In this document: positions 1 through 10,850 of the stretch, one piece after another
How the letters are laid out: each line of letters opens with the position of its first letter
Position numbering within the stretch: the first letter of the stretch is position 1
Source of the DNA: Liolophura sinensis
Taxonomy: Eukaryota; Mollusca; Polyplacophora; Chitonida; Chitonidae
Assembly: GCF_032854445.1 (NCBI RefSeq)
Contig: NC_088295.1
Coordinates: forward strand, 10,713,385-10,777,384
Reading direction: 5' to 3'
DNA: 64,000 nt
The notes under the pieces: generated by a model
What the model saw: only the letters and a program-made list of their open reading frames with translations
What the model was told of the DNA's origin: nothing
Database searches by the model: none
Translations under genes and position numbers: made by a program

Positions 1-464
1 CCTGACAAGATGCAGTATTTCATAGGTTACGTGTGACCATTTGCAAACTGTCAGACTGTCGCCGCTGCCCTAGTTTTTAATCTCTGTGCTGTAAGTATTT
101 TATTGTGTGAAAAATGAAGGAAATATCTCTCCATATATATATGTCTGATATACAACGATACCATTGTTTATAGCTGAGTGAAAGGACAACTTTGTTCCAT
201 ACGAATATAATTAAAGACATTCGGCATGGAGAGTAAAACAATAGCAGCGACAACAGTGTGATAGCTGGCAAACGGTCAGACGTAGTGCTAAATAAGAAAT
301 AGCATTTACTACTTAGAATTTGAAATCTGTGATGTTCCTGTCAACATTAAAACCTATCGTATATCAGATATGTGATATTAGCGAATGCAGTAGGCATACC
401 TTTATTTTGGAAAGTTTTGGAAACAGGTAATGACTTCAATACTTGTCTCTTCTGCTCCCCACAG

Positions 465-1095
465 CCAGCATCAAGGTAACAGCCACCTGCTACGGCTATC
501 CTCTCGTCTACAACTTTTACGACATGCTGGCCCAGTCAGCCTGTGCTGCTAAATATTCAGGTAATGCCAGAGTCTGGGCCTTGCGGCGATCAGACCCGAT
601 TACCAGGAAGAGTTGTAATCAAATCTGTGCTGAAAAATCGTGAGTTCCTCTGATCTCTTGTTACTTCATCATAATATAATTATAGTAATATAGTTTTCCT
701 GAGTATTTCCGTAGCTTGAGACATTTCCGACCCGACGTTTAAATTTTAACGATTAAGTAACTTGATTATTTTAATTTATATAGGCATACGAAAATGGATT
801 AATTACAGTAACATTTGTTTACACTTTTTATATGTGATAGTGCATTCTTGAAAAAGCGTGGACAAAACTGGTCTCAGTGACGTTCTCATTTAATGGTTTC
901 AGACTGTCGTGTTTCCAGGTGTACTATGTGTACAAGAATCCTCCAATCCTGGCTGAAAACTCTAACTCAAACAGTCAGTCTGATGAAGGTGTCCCTGGCC
1001 TAAGCATGTACGCGTATACAAACGGTTGTGGAAACTCTGGTGGTGGACCCAATTACTGCTGCTGTTTTGGACCAGAAAACGCTCTGGGGAAGTAG
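465..1095 (+). CDS. Small cysteine-rich protein, last two exons (partial)
   Basis: Two exons join in frame: 465-639 (acceptor CCCCACAG before it, donor GTGAGT after it) and 903-1095 (acceptor GGTTTCAG), ending in TAG. The first exon enters with one codon base supplied from an exon that is not visible. The readable part is 121 residues with nine cysteines, including a CCC cluster near the C-terminus (NYCCCF), a CYGYPLVYNF start and a Gly/Asn/Ser-rich stretch before the CCC. A poly(A) signal AATAAA follows at 1142-1147. I do not recognise the family. The cysteine content suggests a secreted, disulfide-bonded protein, but the signal-peptide exon would lie outside the window or is unrecognised in 1-464. 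Support is the matching splice phases and codon-like composition; no homology was tested. Confidence 0.5.
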
Positions 1096-1141
1096 ATCAC
1101 GCTGTTTTAACAAAGTATGTAATCTTGTGAACAATTTGCAA

Positions 1142-1147
1142 AATAAA
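1142..1147 (+). promoter_or_regulatory. Poly(A) signal AATAAA
   Basis: A canonical AATAAA lies about 45 bases after the stop codon of the cysteine-rich gene, a normal spacing for a short 3' UTR. This supports 903-1095 as the terminal exon. Confidence 0.45.
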
Positions 1148-1463
1148 CAAATCTTTCTGAAAGTTGAAATTTTCGACAGAGGAATCACAAGTTTGACATA
1201 TTTAAATAATCAGTGAGCGTATTAATTAATCTACGAATAACACGGAAATCAGTTTCATGCGGATAATTGCTCGTGATTGTAAGGGCATACATTCCAGTTG
1301 TAGAGAAAGAGTACAGCAATACATTTTAAATTCAACACTCCCTATGTCGTCTTGATTTATTATTTACTTTTAGATACGGAAAAATTTTTATCCAAGTTTA
1401 GTTCAACCATACACACCATAGGTAAGTTCATTGCCAATGATGACGTCATCAGATTTGATGCAC

Positions 1464-2995
1464 TTATGGAAAAAGCAGCTTGCATACTTCCAACACCCAA
1501 CGGCGACCCTGAAAGAACAAAGCCGGAAACAAGCGGTTTAAAGATGCCGAGAGGAAATCATAAACTGAGCAATACGCTTTGCTACACTCGTAGTAGTGTT
1601 TTGTTATGGAATAATTTTGACATTTATCTTTGACATTCATCACTGATTCAAAGAGAGATCTTTCCAAACTTGTCAGAAGAGGGCCTTGGCGCTTCTGGAT
1701 AGAGAGAAATATAAGAAGATAGAAACAAAATCGAATATGGAAAACTTTGAAAATGAATATTCTGTAAAAGCAGCTAAGGTCATCGACATTCTGGCAAAGA
1801 TCTTTGAGATACCTTCAGTACCAACTCAATTTCTCTTCACTACAGTGGACTGCCTTATATCGTTAGCCATCTCAAGAGTCTCACAACTGTGCTTTAGTGG
1901 ACAGTTCCGTGTTCGGGTCGTGGTATCTGCTGCAGGATACGATGATATACAAATCTCCTACGTGAACTTGGCTGTCCAATGAAAGCCAGAATATTTTGTC
2001 TGATGCGGGGTAAAGACAGGTGGTTCTGGGCCATGTCAAGTTGGTTCCGTTCATTAGTAATCTTAGCAGTCTTTGTATAACACAAATATTTAAGTTTTTC
2101 TCATAGTCACATTGTTTAATACCGATGGTACGGGAGACCTCATAGGTTTTGTGACTTCAGTCTAGATAGCGATAACATGGCAAAATGGCGCCACCAAATA
2201 AGTAGCTAGGTACCGACGATTGTTTACTGTTTATTTTTGTTGATAAGCAGTTTAGAATCTTTAAGATATTTTGAGAACATTTCTGGAATAGTACTTTATT
2301 AATTAATTCTGCTTTAGTGGCTAGCTTTATGTTCACTTTAAATGTGCTAGCTTATAGTGTTGGTGCAATTCATCAATAAAATCCATACACCGCAGAACTT
2401 CTTACTTCGAACCGCTGCTCCCGAGTTCTTCAAAGTATTTTTTAAGAATAGAATAATTTCTCCAATCTTCTCAGCAAGACAAAGAAAAAAAGTAAAAAAA
2501 GACTTAACACTTCAGTCACACCAGTAATACTTACTCATAATAATTGTTGTGACCACTGAACATGCCTGGTGTAATGTGGTTGTTCGGTGCTGTGTAGTTC
2601 ATATACCCGTCATAGTTGTTAATAAAGCCGGTAAGATAACACGGGCTCAATCTACCATTGGATACTCTACAACATCGGAATCCAAAAACTCTGTCTTCTT
2701 CGTGTTGTTATGATGACTGTTTACCCTTGGTAGCGTAACGCCAGAAGTTCGTCGAAATCGTTAACGCTGTTAAACCAGGTGCACTGCGACAGACTTGAGG
2801 GATTAAAAACTGATCTACAAGAGTATTGCCACAGTCGATCATCGTAGTCGTTCCCATGTAGACTTTCCACATGATAAATGTACTCATTTTCTGGACAAGC
2901 AAAATTAAGAGGTCCGTCACAGTTATTTTGCCAGGCCAGAACCAAAACAGGGTGCATCAGCAATGTGAGGTATAAGAAAGAGGAATCGACGCCAT
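1464..2995 (-). pseudogene. Dermatopontin-like pseudogene (unit A, two exons)
   Basis: Exon 1 spans 2995-2535 and the last exon 1508-1464, laid out as in the intact gene at 11685-13017. Dermatopontin motifs are readable: AWQNN after a signal-like stretch, ACPENEYIY, DDRLWQYSC, CTWF, then after a break VFGFRCC, CYLTGFINNYDGYMNY, and RRWVLEVC in the last exon before TAA. The donor (GA|GTAAGTATTACTGG) is conserved with unit B'. Four lesions show against unit B': a one-base loss in the signal-peptide region after ATG, a deletion of about 16 bases after the ALRY segment that removes the ITG motif, a one-base loss in the following H-E-N-K region, and a one-base loss at the start of the last exon that removes the Asp of EDRRW. 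These are incompatible with a normal product. The lesions are seen directly; function is inferred to be lost. Confidence 0.85.
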
Positions 2996-3649
2996 TCTTA
3001 TCTCTGCGGGCTCGACCAGGGTTGAGAAATCGGCTGAAGTTTCAACGTTTGGTACAAGCAAGCTGGGTTTACATGACTAAGCTTGCTGTTTATGGTTTTG
3101 GCGATTTATGTTTTTACTAACACACATTTGTTAAATTTTGTCTGACGTAAGAAAATGTTTAAAACTATTTATCCATGCTTTATTCATACATTTGGGCCCA
3201 TCTATAGCTTCGCTCTCATTTTTTTATGTACAAATCGGGTATTTCGTCGTGCCAGTAAAACCTACGATAATCGCCTGTCTGACCCGAAGGGTTCCGGCTT
3301 TACAAAACAGGCACATTCTATTGTTACAAATGCATATGAATATATACGTTGTACAAAATACAGCTATTTTGGGGCCATTAGCGTCCCAAATTGTCGCAGT
3401 ATTGAAAACCAGTCGTTGTGACCTTGTCAGTACTTTTCCTATCTTTGCGTGGATAGAAATATGTTTGAAGTGAGCTTGCTCGGAGAAAGTAAAAAGTTTA
3501 TGTGACATCCGTCACATGCTTCATCCACCATTCATTTTATAGAATCGAATTTTTTCGATTTCACCTCGCATCACATAAGTAACAGAATTGTTTCATTTGT
3601 CACAGTAAATAAAGGAAACAGTCACAAAGAGACAGCGCGCATCACCCAG

Positions 3650-4725
3650 GTTCTTGCGACACACTAAACCACTCTTCACCACGCTACGCCATGCTACGAC
3701 ACCGCACCACATTGCACCAAGCGACGTCACCCTACGCCATGCTATACCTCGATATGATACAATACATCATTCTGCGCCAGAACACGCCAACCAACGCCAT
3801 CATGTCACTAACCAACCGTACGTCTCTCAACGTCGTAAACCTTATGTTATTCCACATTACGACACTTTACACCATACTGTGCTGCCCAATAATACGACAT
3901 ACACACTATGGCGTTTTACGCCACACTGCTCTATGCTACGCAAAAGTAAGCCATACTACGGAGATGTTAAGAGATGCTAGACTACACATCGCCGTCATAC
4001 TATGCCACACTACGACACACAGCGACCTCCAAGTCACACTACGCCGTCATATCCCACGCTGCGACACACAACGGCACCTCCTTCCCACAAATTAGACTAC
4101 GCTGTCATACTATGCCACACTGCGACACACAACGACCACCAAGCCACACTACGCCGTCATACTACGCCACGCTGCGACACACAAGCTCCCCTAATTCACA
4201 TTACGCTGTCACACTATGCCACATTCACACTGCGTCGTCATGCTATGCCACACTGCGACCCACAGCGACCCCCCCCCCCCCCCCGCGCCTCAAGTCACAC
4301 TACGCCGTCATGCTATGCCACACTGTGACTCACAACGAACCCCAATACACACACCAAGTTACACTACTCCATGCTACGGCACACTAAACCGCACTACTCC
4401 AAGTAATGTCACATTACACCACACTACCCCACTACCGCACCGCTTTACGTCACATCAAGCCACACCATACCAAGTGACACAAAACTACATTACACTGAGC
4501 CACACTTCGCTAATCTACGACATTCTACGTCACACTGAGTTTATGGACACCAGACTTCATTGTGCTTCGCCATCCTACGCCATACGACACACTCAGTCAT
4601 ATTACGCCACACTCAGCCAAGATACGATACTCTAAACCACGCCACATCAGGCCAAGCTACGCAACACCATACCATATTACCTCATGCCATACCACAGTGA
4701 GCCACGCCATGCTATAATATATTAT
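3650..4725. repeat. CAC-rich minisatellite (CACACTACGCC-type), expanded copy
   Basis: About 1.1 kb of imperfect tandem sequence built from CACACTACGCC, GTCATACTATGC and CACTGCGACACACA segments, with a loose higher period of about 50 bases between 3970 and 4340. Strand composition is strongly skewed (A+C on the + strand). Long His/Thr-rich open frames occur in more than one frame, as expected of a repeat lacking TAA/TAG/TGA words, so I do not call a gene. It lies upstream of pseudogene A. A short version sits at the equivalent place in unit B' (13960-14095). Confidence 0.85.
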
Positions 4726-4880
4726 ACCCGGCTGACACTACGCACATCGTCCCACGTTGGCGCAGAGGTGAGGTGTAATTTTCTTCATGTAAAAGAAGAA
4801 CTTACTTGAATTTGAAGTACAATTACAATCAAACATGTATGTTAAAATTTGGAATTTGGAATGGTTCATTGTGCAATGGT

Positions 4881-5000
4881 GCAGATGTGTAATTACACAG
4901 TCAGATGTGTAATTACACAGTCAGATGTGTAATTACACAGTCAGATGTGTAATTACACAGTCAGATGTGTAATTACACAGTCAGATGTGTAATTACTCAG
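4881..5000. repeat. 20-bp perfect tandem repeat, six copies
   Basis: Six consecutive 20-base units (tcagatgtgtaattacacag). The inner four are identical, the first differs at its first base and the last at one base. Near-perfect identity indicates a recent expansion or ongoing length variation. Confidence 0.95.
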
Positions 5001-5019
5001 TCACGCAGTTTACAAAAAG

Positions 5020-5160
5020 GTGTCGGTTTACTCCACTTAGCCACCCAGGACAAAGGGTAAATGGTCCATATGTGTTTTGTACGTGCCTGGAATACAGGAA
5101 GGCGGTTAGCCTTCATGAAGGCTACCTGTTCAAAGTGGACTGATTAAATCGCTGCAGTGA
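5020..5160. repeat. Unit flank shared with 15155-15300
   Basis: This stretch (CCACTTAGCCAC, CATATGTGTTTTGTACGTGCCTGGAATACA) aligns by eye with 15155-15300 (CCCACTTAGTCAC, CCTATGTGTTTTGTAC, GTACCTGGAACACA). In each case it lies between the CAC minisatellite and the R block, so it is part of the duplicated dermatopontin unit. No coding signal. Confidence 0.6.
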
Positions 5161-5399
5161 TATAAGTTACTATAAATCACACATATGCAGGAAGTGCCCT
5201 TTATCCGCGGCTCTAATTTCTTGCTCAGCCTTGAGGTCGACAACACTTGTGTGACTGTTTGTACAGTTTAATGCTCTTCGAAAAAAATGTGTCTTTCAGC
5301 AATAGTGTGCGCAAACCTGTACATAAAACTGCACAAGTCTGGTATGCATTTCATATGGGTGAAAGTTACAATCACACTTTAGATTGCGCGAACAGGGGC

Positions 5400-6060
5400 A
5401 TCGGGGGTGTCATGCCTGGTATTTGATCAGCCCAATGTCAGCATATTGTTTCTTGATGGGACTTTATGTCAGCTGGCCGTGTCAGTGTACTAAGACGTAA
5501 TGGTGCGTCATGTGCCTTTACGTCTGGCTGGCCCGGTGTCGACATGCTGTTTTCTGATGTCTATTCAGATCTCGGTAAGTCTACTGTTTCTGGATGGGGC
5601 CCTATATCTGGTGTCTGGTCAGTTCTTTGTCAGTATGCAGTTACGGGGTGGGTCGTTCTGCCTTGTGACTGGTTACCCTAGTGTCAGTATAGCGTGACTT
5701 GTATAGGTGCAATGGCTATCACGCTGAAGTCATCACTGCAAGCAGAGTCAGATTACGCAGGTGACTCCGTTGGTTGCTCAACTAAATGTATTTACTTGAA
5801 TTCCAACAGCAAAGGGGTATAAAATTGTATGGTATACAATAAAAGTTTTGTTGTTTACTCGAGGACAACAATGTTCTATCACGCGGGGAGAATCCCAGTA
5901 CATCCCCACCAGCTGTTGCTTCATGCACGGTTCCCCTGTGGTTGCTCCCGCTCTTCCGGGTCTGTGTCAACTCATCTTCAAGGCCGATACCCCATCGTAT
6001 TTAAATTGTGCTGCAAACATATGTCCATTTTAATAAGTGTCAAAATATTTGATCTACCCT
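5400..6060. repeat. R block, unit A (diverged; ~53-bp minisatellite plus flank)
   Basis: Up to about 5700 this is a degenerate tandem array with a period near 53 bases, recognisable by recurring GTGTCAGTAT, CTGGATGGGGC and TCTGGTGTCTGGTCAG-like words. From 5780 to 6000 it matches the flank seen in the other R blocks: TATGGTATACAATA, then CGGGGAGAATCCC, then CATGCACGGTTC and CCCGCTCTTCC. Related blocks lie at 9335-10850, 15795-17310 and 21260-22530. No gene is supported inside it. Confidence 0.7.
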
Positions 6061-7560
6061 GATGAAATGCGACAATTTGGCATCCTAGTACGAAGGCTAT
6101 CACGATACATCTCAAGGATTTTCTCAGTTCCATGGACGGTCAGACTTACTGGTTTAATGGACTACTAAATCTGATCTTTTCAACTATGCACTGATACACA
6201 TTTTCTTGCCCGATGAGACAGCCGTTAAGTTTTACTAAAGATCCACAGCATATATACTAGCTGTTTATTAGTCAGTCCTTCAGAGTAAAATTATGTTCCA
6301 CATAAGTAAAAGATAAAGGGTTTTCTTCACTCTTAGGTCATAACTACGGTGGCCCGCGGATTGCTTGGGTGTGCGGCCTGATATTTCGTGGAGATGATTA
6401 GGGCTCGTCAAAATATTGATCTTTGAGACTAAATAATGAATTGTGATAAATTAAGATGTAATTTGAGATCACGAGTATGGTTCACAAAGGATTGTGATAA
6501 TTGTCAGAAATAATCAAATTTCTGCTTAACTTTTTTTGTTCCACATACACCCGCTTCAATACTTATCTTGTTGGCAAGAAAATACATGCGGAACTTGAAA
6601 GTCTTCCATGCCCTACATATATGTTATGACCCAGACGACATCCCAAAAGCAAGCCTTTCGTATCCTCCAGGTTACCTGATCAGTAGTTTTGAAAATTTCT
6701 ACCATTAACAGTCATTCAGAGTTGATTATGTATCTACAGTTACACGGGATTTGGTGATTTTCATTGATATGAACTATTGAATTTCAAAAAACCATAAGTA
6801 GGGTTCTATTTATGAAAATGTCAGGACTGCTTTGCCTTTTAAGTTAAACACGTATTTGAGAATTTGTATAGTTTTAATGTATGTTAAATGTGATGCCACC
6901 GCGTCTTAATAATTCAGCCATAGACCCGCTCCCAGTGTGGTCAGTAACATACCTGTATATAAATATCTTAAGATATGATTATTAGTAGGATATGTTTCAA
7001 CTGCAGAATGTGCAGCAGGCAAAGCCAAATTAATTGTGAAACAAATCAGTTTTCATCAATTTTCACGGTTATTAAATATTGTCCTTCATGCTTCGTGTAT
7101 GCTTCTGATTACAATAGGGAACTATGATTACATCTCAGTAAATTTTGCTTTCCTCCTCCCCTCTTTTTTAAATATTTATTTGGATTGTCGGCTCCGGTGA
7201 TTGTTTGTTGTCATACATAACGCCTATATCCAGAAGTTCTGATCTATCATTAATATCCATGTATAAATATATGTATTTCCATTCCTATTTAAAACAGTTT
7301 TTCTACATTTTTTAAGTTTCTAAATTGAGAAAACACATTTTCATTCAACTGAGATGAGAGATAGAGAAATTCAAGTGAAATCGTACATCGTCAGTGAAAG
7401 TTCAGAATTTGGATTTTCCTGCAGCCTAACACCATAATGGGTAATATTTTTCTGAAATAATTAAATATTAACAATTATTTATTCAACCATTTACTGACCC
7501 AGCATGAAATGTTGTTTATCTATGATTGTAGACAATTTCGTTCAGTAATTGAAATGTACA
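6061..7560. other. No gene seen
   Basis: AT-rich unique-looking DNA with no long open frame, clear repeat or splice-supported exon. Probably intergenic spacer of the dermatopontin array. Confidence 0.5.
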
Positions 7561-7564
7561 CTTT

Positions 7565-7675
7565 GATTTATTTGATTGGTGTTTTGCACCGTGCTCAAGA
7601 ATGTTTAACCTATACAACAACGGCCAGCATTTTGTGGTGGGAGGATACTGGGCAACAGGGTCCAACGCCGCACAA
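7565..7675 (-). mobile_element. SINE family 2 fragment (3' part)
   Basis: Contains TTATTTGATTGGTGTTTTGC, a CTCAAGAATGTTT word and CGGCCAGCATTTTGTGGTGG. These are the reverse complement of the conserved 3' half of the SINE best preserved at 35415-35680. The rest is missing or too diverged. Confidence 0.6.
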
Positions 7676-7679
7676 TCAG

Positions 7680-8100
7680 TTCAGTTGTGTAGAGTCGCGT
7701 CTTAAGCTCTCGTGTATGCTGAGCTTAAAACCAGCGCTGGACTGCCTGCTCTCAGTTGTTCCCAGTCGCAAGATCGCTCTACACGCGGATTAAAACGAGC
7801 CCCCGATCGCTTGCTCTCAGTTACTCCGGCTTTTAGCTCAGCATATCCTACAGTTTAAGACCAAACTCGGTTCAACTCAACTAGTCGTACGGAGTGGGTC
7901 CCAGTCACCGACAGTCATGCAACTTTGGGTCGAACCATCATACACGTAACGAGTCGCGTCGTTATTCAGCATACACGGTCGCTTACGACCAGACCCACCT
8001 GTACAGTTGAGTTGCGTTTTAAATGTCCCTGCATTCCGAGCTGAAGACCCCAACAGAATTAGTTGACCATAACTGAAGTTAAACTTTGCCACTAATAAGA
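7680..8100. repeat. Fold-back-rich sequence related to the MITE-like element
   Basis: Recurring words in both orientations (GAGTCGCGTCTTAAGCTC, GTTCAACTCAACTAG, CAGTTGAGTTGCG, GTGTATGCTGAGC) resemble the ends and interior of the element at 8266-8453. It looks like one or two degraded copies of the same non-autonomous element. Boundaries are not clear. Confidence 0.4.
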
Positions 8101-8265
8101 CACCTGGTGCAAAAAGGTACGCCTCATCGGAAAAAGTTCTTCACAGGGCATCAAAAAAGAGATTTGACAAATACACGAACCAAAGGTGGCGTAATAGCAC
8201 AAAAGACAATGACGGAACCCGTTATTTGTAGCTCAAATACGAGTTACTTAAGCTAGGCGTAAAGA

Positions 8266-8453
8266 GAGCTCAAGACACGACTCAAATCAACTCGATTGTT
8301 GTGTCGGGTCCTAAGCGCATGTGTATGCGAAATATCCACTCGACTCGACTGTAATTGAACTGCAGGTTCAATCCAAGTCATATGATCATCAGTGACTGGA
8401 AACAACTGCGAACGCTACTCGAGTTGAGTTAAGTTGAGTTGCGTCTCAAGCTC
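8266..8453. mobile_element. MITE-like fold-back element, copy 1
   Basis: About 188 bases with imperfect inverted ends: left GAGCTCAAGACACGACTCAA and right, read in reverse complement, GAGCTTGAGACGCAACTCAA, both followed by TCAACTCGA-like sequence. There is no coding capacity. This is the structure of a short non-autonomous DNA transposon. Target-site duplication is not clear and no autonomous relative is seen here. It is part of the F block, so the second copy (10999-11181) arose by segmental duplication rather than transposition. Confidence 0.5.
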
Positions 8454-8955
8454 ACGTGTGTACCGTGTTTTAACCGCTGTTTTGTCAGCGAGGCCCCAAA
8501 ACAATGATGGCGGTGGAATTTAGAAAATTCGTCAATTTTCTGTCGAATTACTTATAAGGGAATGATCATAATCGATGTTAGGATTGATTTCTCACACAGG
8601 TTATATACGACGTTAAAGACACATTCGTTAACTACAATTATTTTATGCCTGATTTATTTCTCAACATGAAATCAAAATTCAACAAACATACACTTGTTTC
8701 CTTATAATTCAGTATAAACTGTAGTGAGGAAGATCAGAGTAGCTAATATTATATAAGTTGAATGCGTTATATTACGTTTCAATAATAATAATAAAAAAAC
8801 AAATAGACTTGTTTATGTTTAAGTCGGTTGAAGGTTTTATCTGCCAACTATGCTTAAACATTAGATTTAAATTCTGCTCAAAACTTCCAAAACGCCATTA
8901 ATATGCATATTGCAGGATTTTTGTAGTTTATCTGCTTCTCGTCCAACGTGATGGT

Positions 8956-9001
8956 CTATGGGTAAGCCAGTCTGCATAATTCCAATATCCAACGACGATC
9001 C
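8956..9001 (-). pseudogene. Orphan dermatopontin last exon (unit B)
   Basis: This 46-base exon is identical to the last exon of the intact gene at 11685-11730: acceptor CCTTCAG, then coding for (E)DRRWILELCRLAYP and TAG. No exon 1 is present upstream on the - strand, because the intron is cut at about 9329 and joined to an R block. It cannot make a dermatopontin on its own. Identity with the intact exon indicates a recent duplication followed by deletion. Confidence 0.85.
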
Positions 9002-9334
9002 CTGAAGGAATACAAAAATGACAAAACAGCCGTAAAAGGACACAAACAAACTGATTCAATTCTGCAGGGAGTTAATGATTAATTGAGTAATATGCTTTGC
9101 TACACTTATAATACCAAATTTGTGAAGAAATATATTGATGATTTAAAAATACCTTCACATTTTCAAGTAAAGATCTTGGCCTCGAAACGTCTGGATTGAA
9201 AAAAAAATAAATGAAATTGGATACAAAAGTATTTGGATAATGGAAAACTTTGAAACTGAAAATTCAATGGAGGAAAACTTATCAAAGTTTTGGTAAAAAT
9301 CTTGCCAAAACGCGAATGTATGAAAGACCTGTTT

Positions 9335-10850
9335 TTTTTTAAAAAAAAGTTTGTAGTGTTTTTCAATCGGCAGACTTTCATGTCCCTCTACATGAAGAAC
9401 CAGTCCCTATACTTTATGTATTTAAATGGTAATAAGGACCTGTAATATCACACAACATGTGTATGCTTTATTCTCCGTACCCTACCTAGTGTGGGAGTGA
9501 GACAGTCAGGTGTCAGCATGCTGTTACTGGATGGGGCGTCCTGTATGATGTTTGGTAAACCAGGTCTTAGTATATTGTGACTACGTATTGGTATCTTGCC
9601 TGGTGTCCGGCTAACCCGGTGTTTGTATACTATGATTGAGTGGGGCGTTATGTCTGCTGTCTGATCAGTCGGTTTCCAGTACATTGTCACTGGGATATGA
9701 AAATGTATAGTATACAATACGGAAAAATTTTAAGGTTTACCCGTCTGTGCTATATACAACAGTGTGCGATATGCACGGGGAATCCCCTGACATTCTCGCA
9801 AGCTGTTCAACAATTCATACACGGTTCACTGCCCCCGCTCTTCCTGGTTCATGTCGACCAATCAACGTACGAGAAATATCCACCATTCAGCGCATGAGAC
9901 AAATCGACCGGTTGCCCCCCCCCCCTCCCAAACAGATATCCCTGCAAAATTATAATGAGTGTTATGTCAACGATGTACCATAATCCATCTTTAGCAAAGA
10001 ATTAGATTAATGTGCTTTTGATCTTAATTTTCAAACACTAAATTTTCTTGTGCATGTACATTAAATTGTAATATGCATATGTAAGTCCTATAAAGAAGTC
10101 GGACCGGCCCGGATAGCACAGTTGGTAGAGCGTCTGCTTCGGGACCGGTAGATTCAGGATCAATCCTTGATCGAGTCACACCTAAGACTTTAAAAGAGGA
10201 AGTTGTAACTTCCTCGCTTCGCGTTCAGCATGAAGGGGATAGTGCAACGACTGACTGACCCGTATCAGTATAATGGCTCGGGCGGGGCGACTTACTTGCC
10301 TTCGGTAAGTCGTCTCAGTGAAGCAGCACTAAATAAAAGAGCGGTGGAAATCCGTCCTGCAACAAGGAGGCACATTACACGTACATGCACCCTAATGATT
10401 CCTTCGTCGTCATATGACTGAAAAATTGTTGAGTACGACGTTAAACCCCAAGCACTCACTCACTATAAAGAAGTCTGGTTGACTCTGTGGCTAGCTAAGG
10501 TACCTTATTCAATGGAATCGCACAATCGCCCTGCAAACACAGAGAGTGGCAGAATCCAGAAAATTCCAACCCAAGGTCGCCAATGAACTCGTAACTTCTT
10601 TGTACCAGCGACTGGGAGTAGCGCACCTAAGCGCTGAGTTACGTCGCACTGCATTTGCCTAATCCTACATATGGGTGACCTTACCCCAACCTTGTATTAA
10701 GAGACGTTTATCTTAATCCCAGCCACAACCCACATGAGAATCTAACATACACCATTATTGCAGTTTAATTGTTACATAGTGACCATTATTCTGTCGAGAT
10801 TTGCACAAAATGTTCCCTTTAAGACAGTTTTCTGTCGTGGATAAATCGCT
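9335..10850. repeat. R block, unit B
   Basis: Matches 15795-17080 closely once the SINE at 10102-10463 is removed. It contains a ~53-bp minisatellite of about four units (roughly 9490-9690; words GGTGTCAGCATGCTG, GTGTCCGGCTAACCC, GGGGCGTTATGTCTG) and a shared flank with ATGTATAGTATACAATACGG and a C-tract near 9916. The copy at 16620-16755 carries about 134 bases absent here near 10526. At about 10850 the R sequence runs straight into the next F block. Confidence 0.88.
10102..10463 (+). mobile_element. SINE family 1, complete copy with target-site duplication
   Basis: A 362-base tRNA-derived SINE. The head has an A-box-like TAGCACAGTTGGTAGAGCG and a weak B-box region near GATCAATCC. The body follows, and the 3' end is GTTTAACG-type sequence (here GACGTTAAACCCCAAG) with a short CACT-repeat tail. 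It is flanked by direct repeats of CTATAAAGAAGTC (about 10088-10100 and 10463-10475). The paralogous R block has the same site once and unoccupied at 16561-16573, proving insertion. There is no protein coding; it relied on a LINE partner. Relation to published mollusc SINEs is likely but not tested. Confidence 0.93.

Larger units (their letters stand above)
8120..9329. repeat. F block, unit B (near-identical copy of 10851-12060)
   Basis: About 1.2 kb matches 10851-12060 base for base apart from scattered substitutions and small indels, on the order of one difference per 80-100 bases by eye. It carries the dermatopontin last exon (8956-9001), its 3' UTR and part of the intron. At 9329 (GAAAGACCT) the copy stops inside the intron and is joined directly to an R block, so exon 1, the 5' flank and the CAC repeat of this unit are missing. 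Confidence 0.92.

Noticed and set aside
1352..1633. 93-codon + strand open frame
   Set aside because: It overlaps the last exon of the dermatopontin pseudogene on the other strand and matches its flank.
3654..4635. Overlapping His/Thr-rich open frames of 108-139 codons
   Set aside because: They lie in a minisatellite whose units lack stop words, are open in more than one frame at once, and have no splice or start support.
4881..5000. CRISPR-like repeat array
   Set aside because: The 20-base units are directly adjacent without spacers and the genome is eukaryotic.
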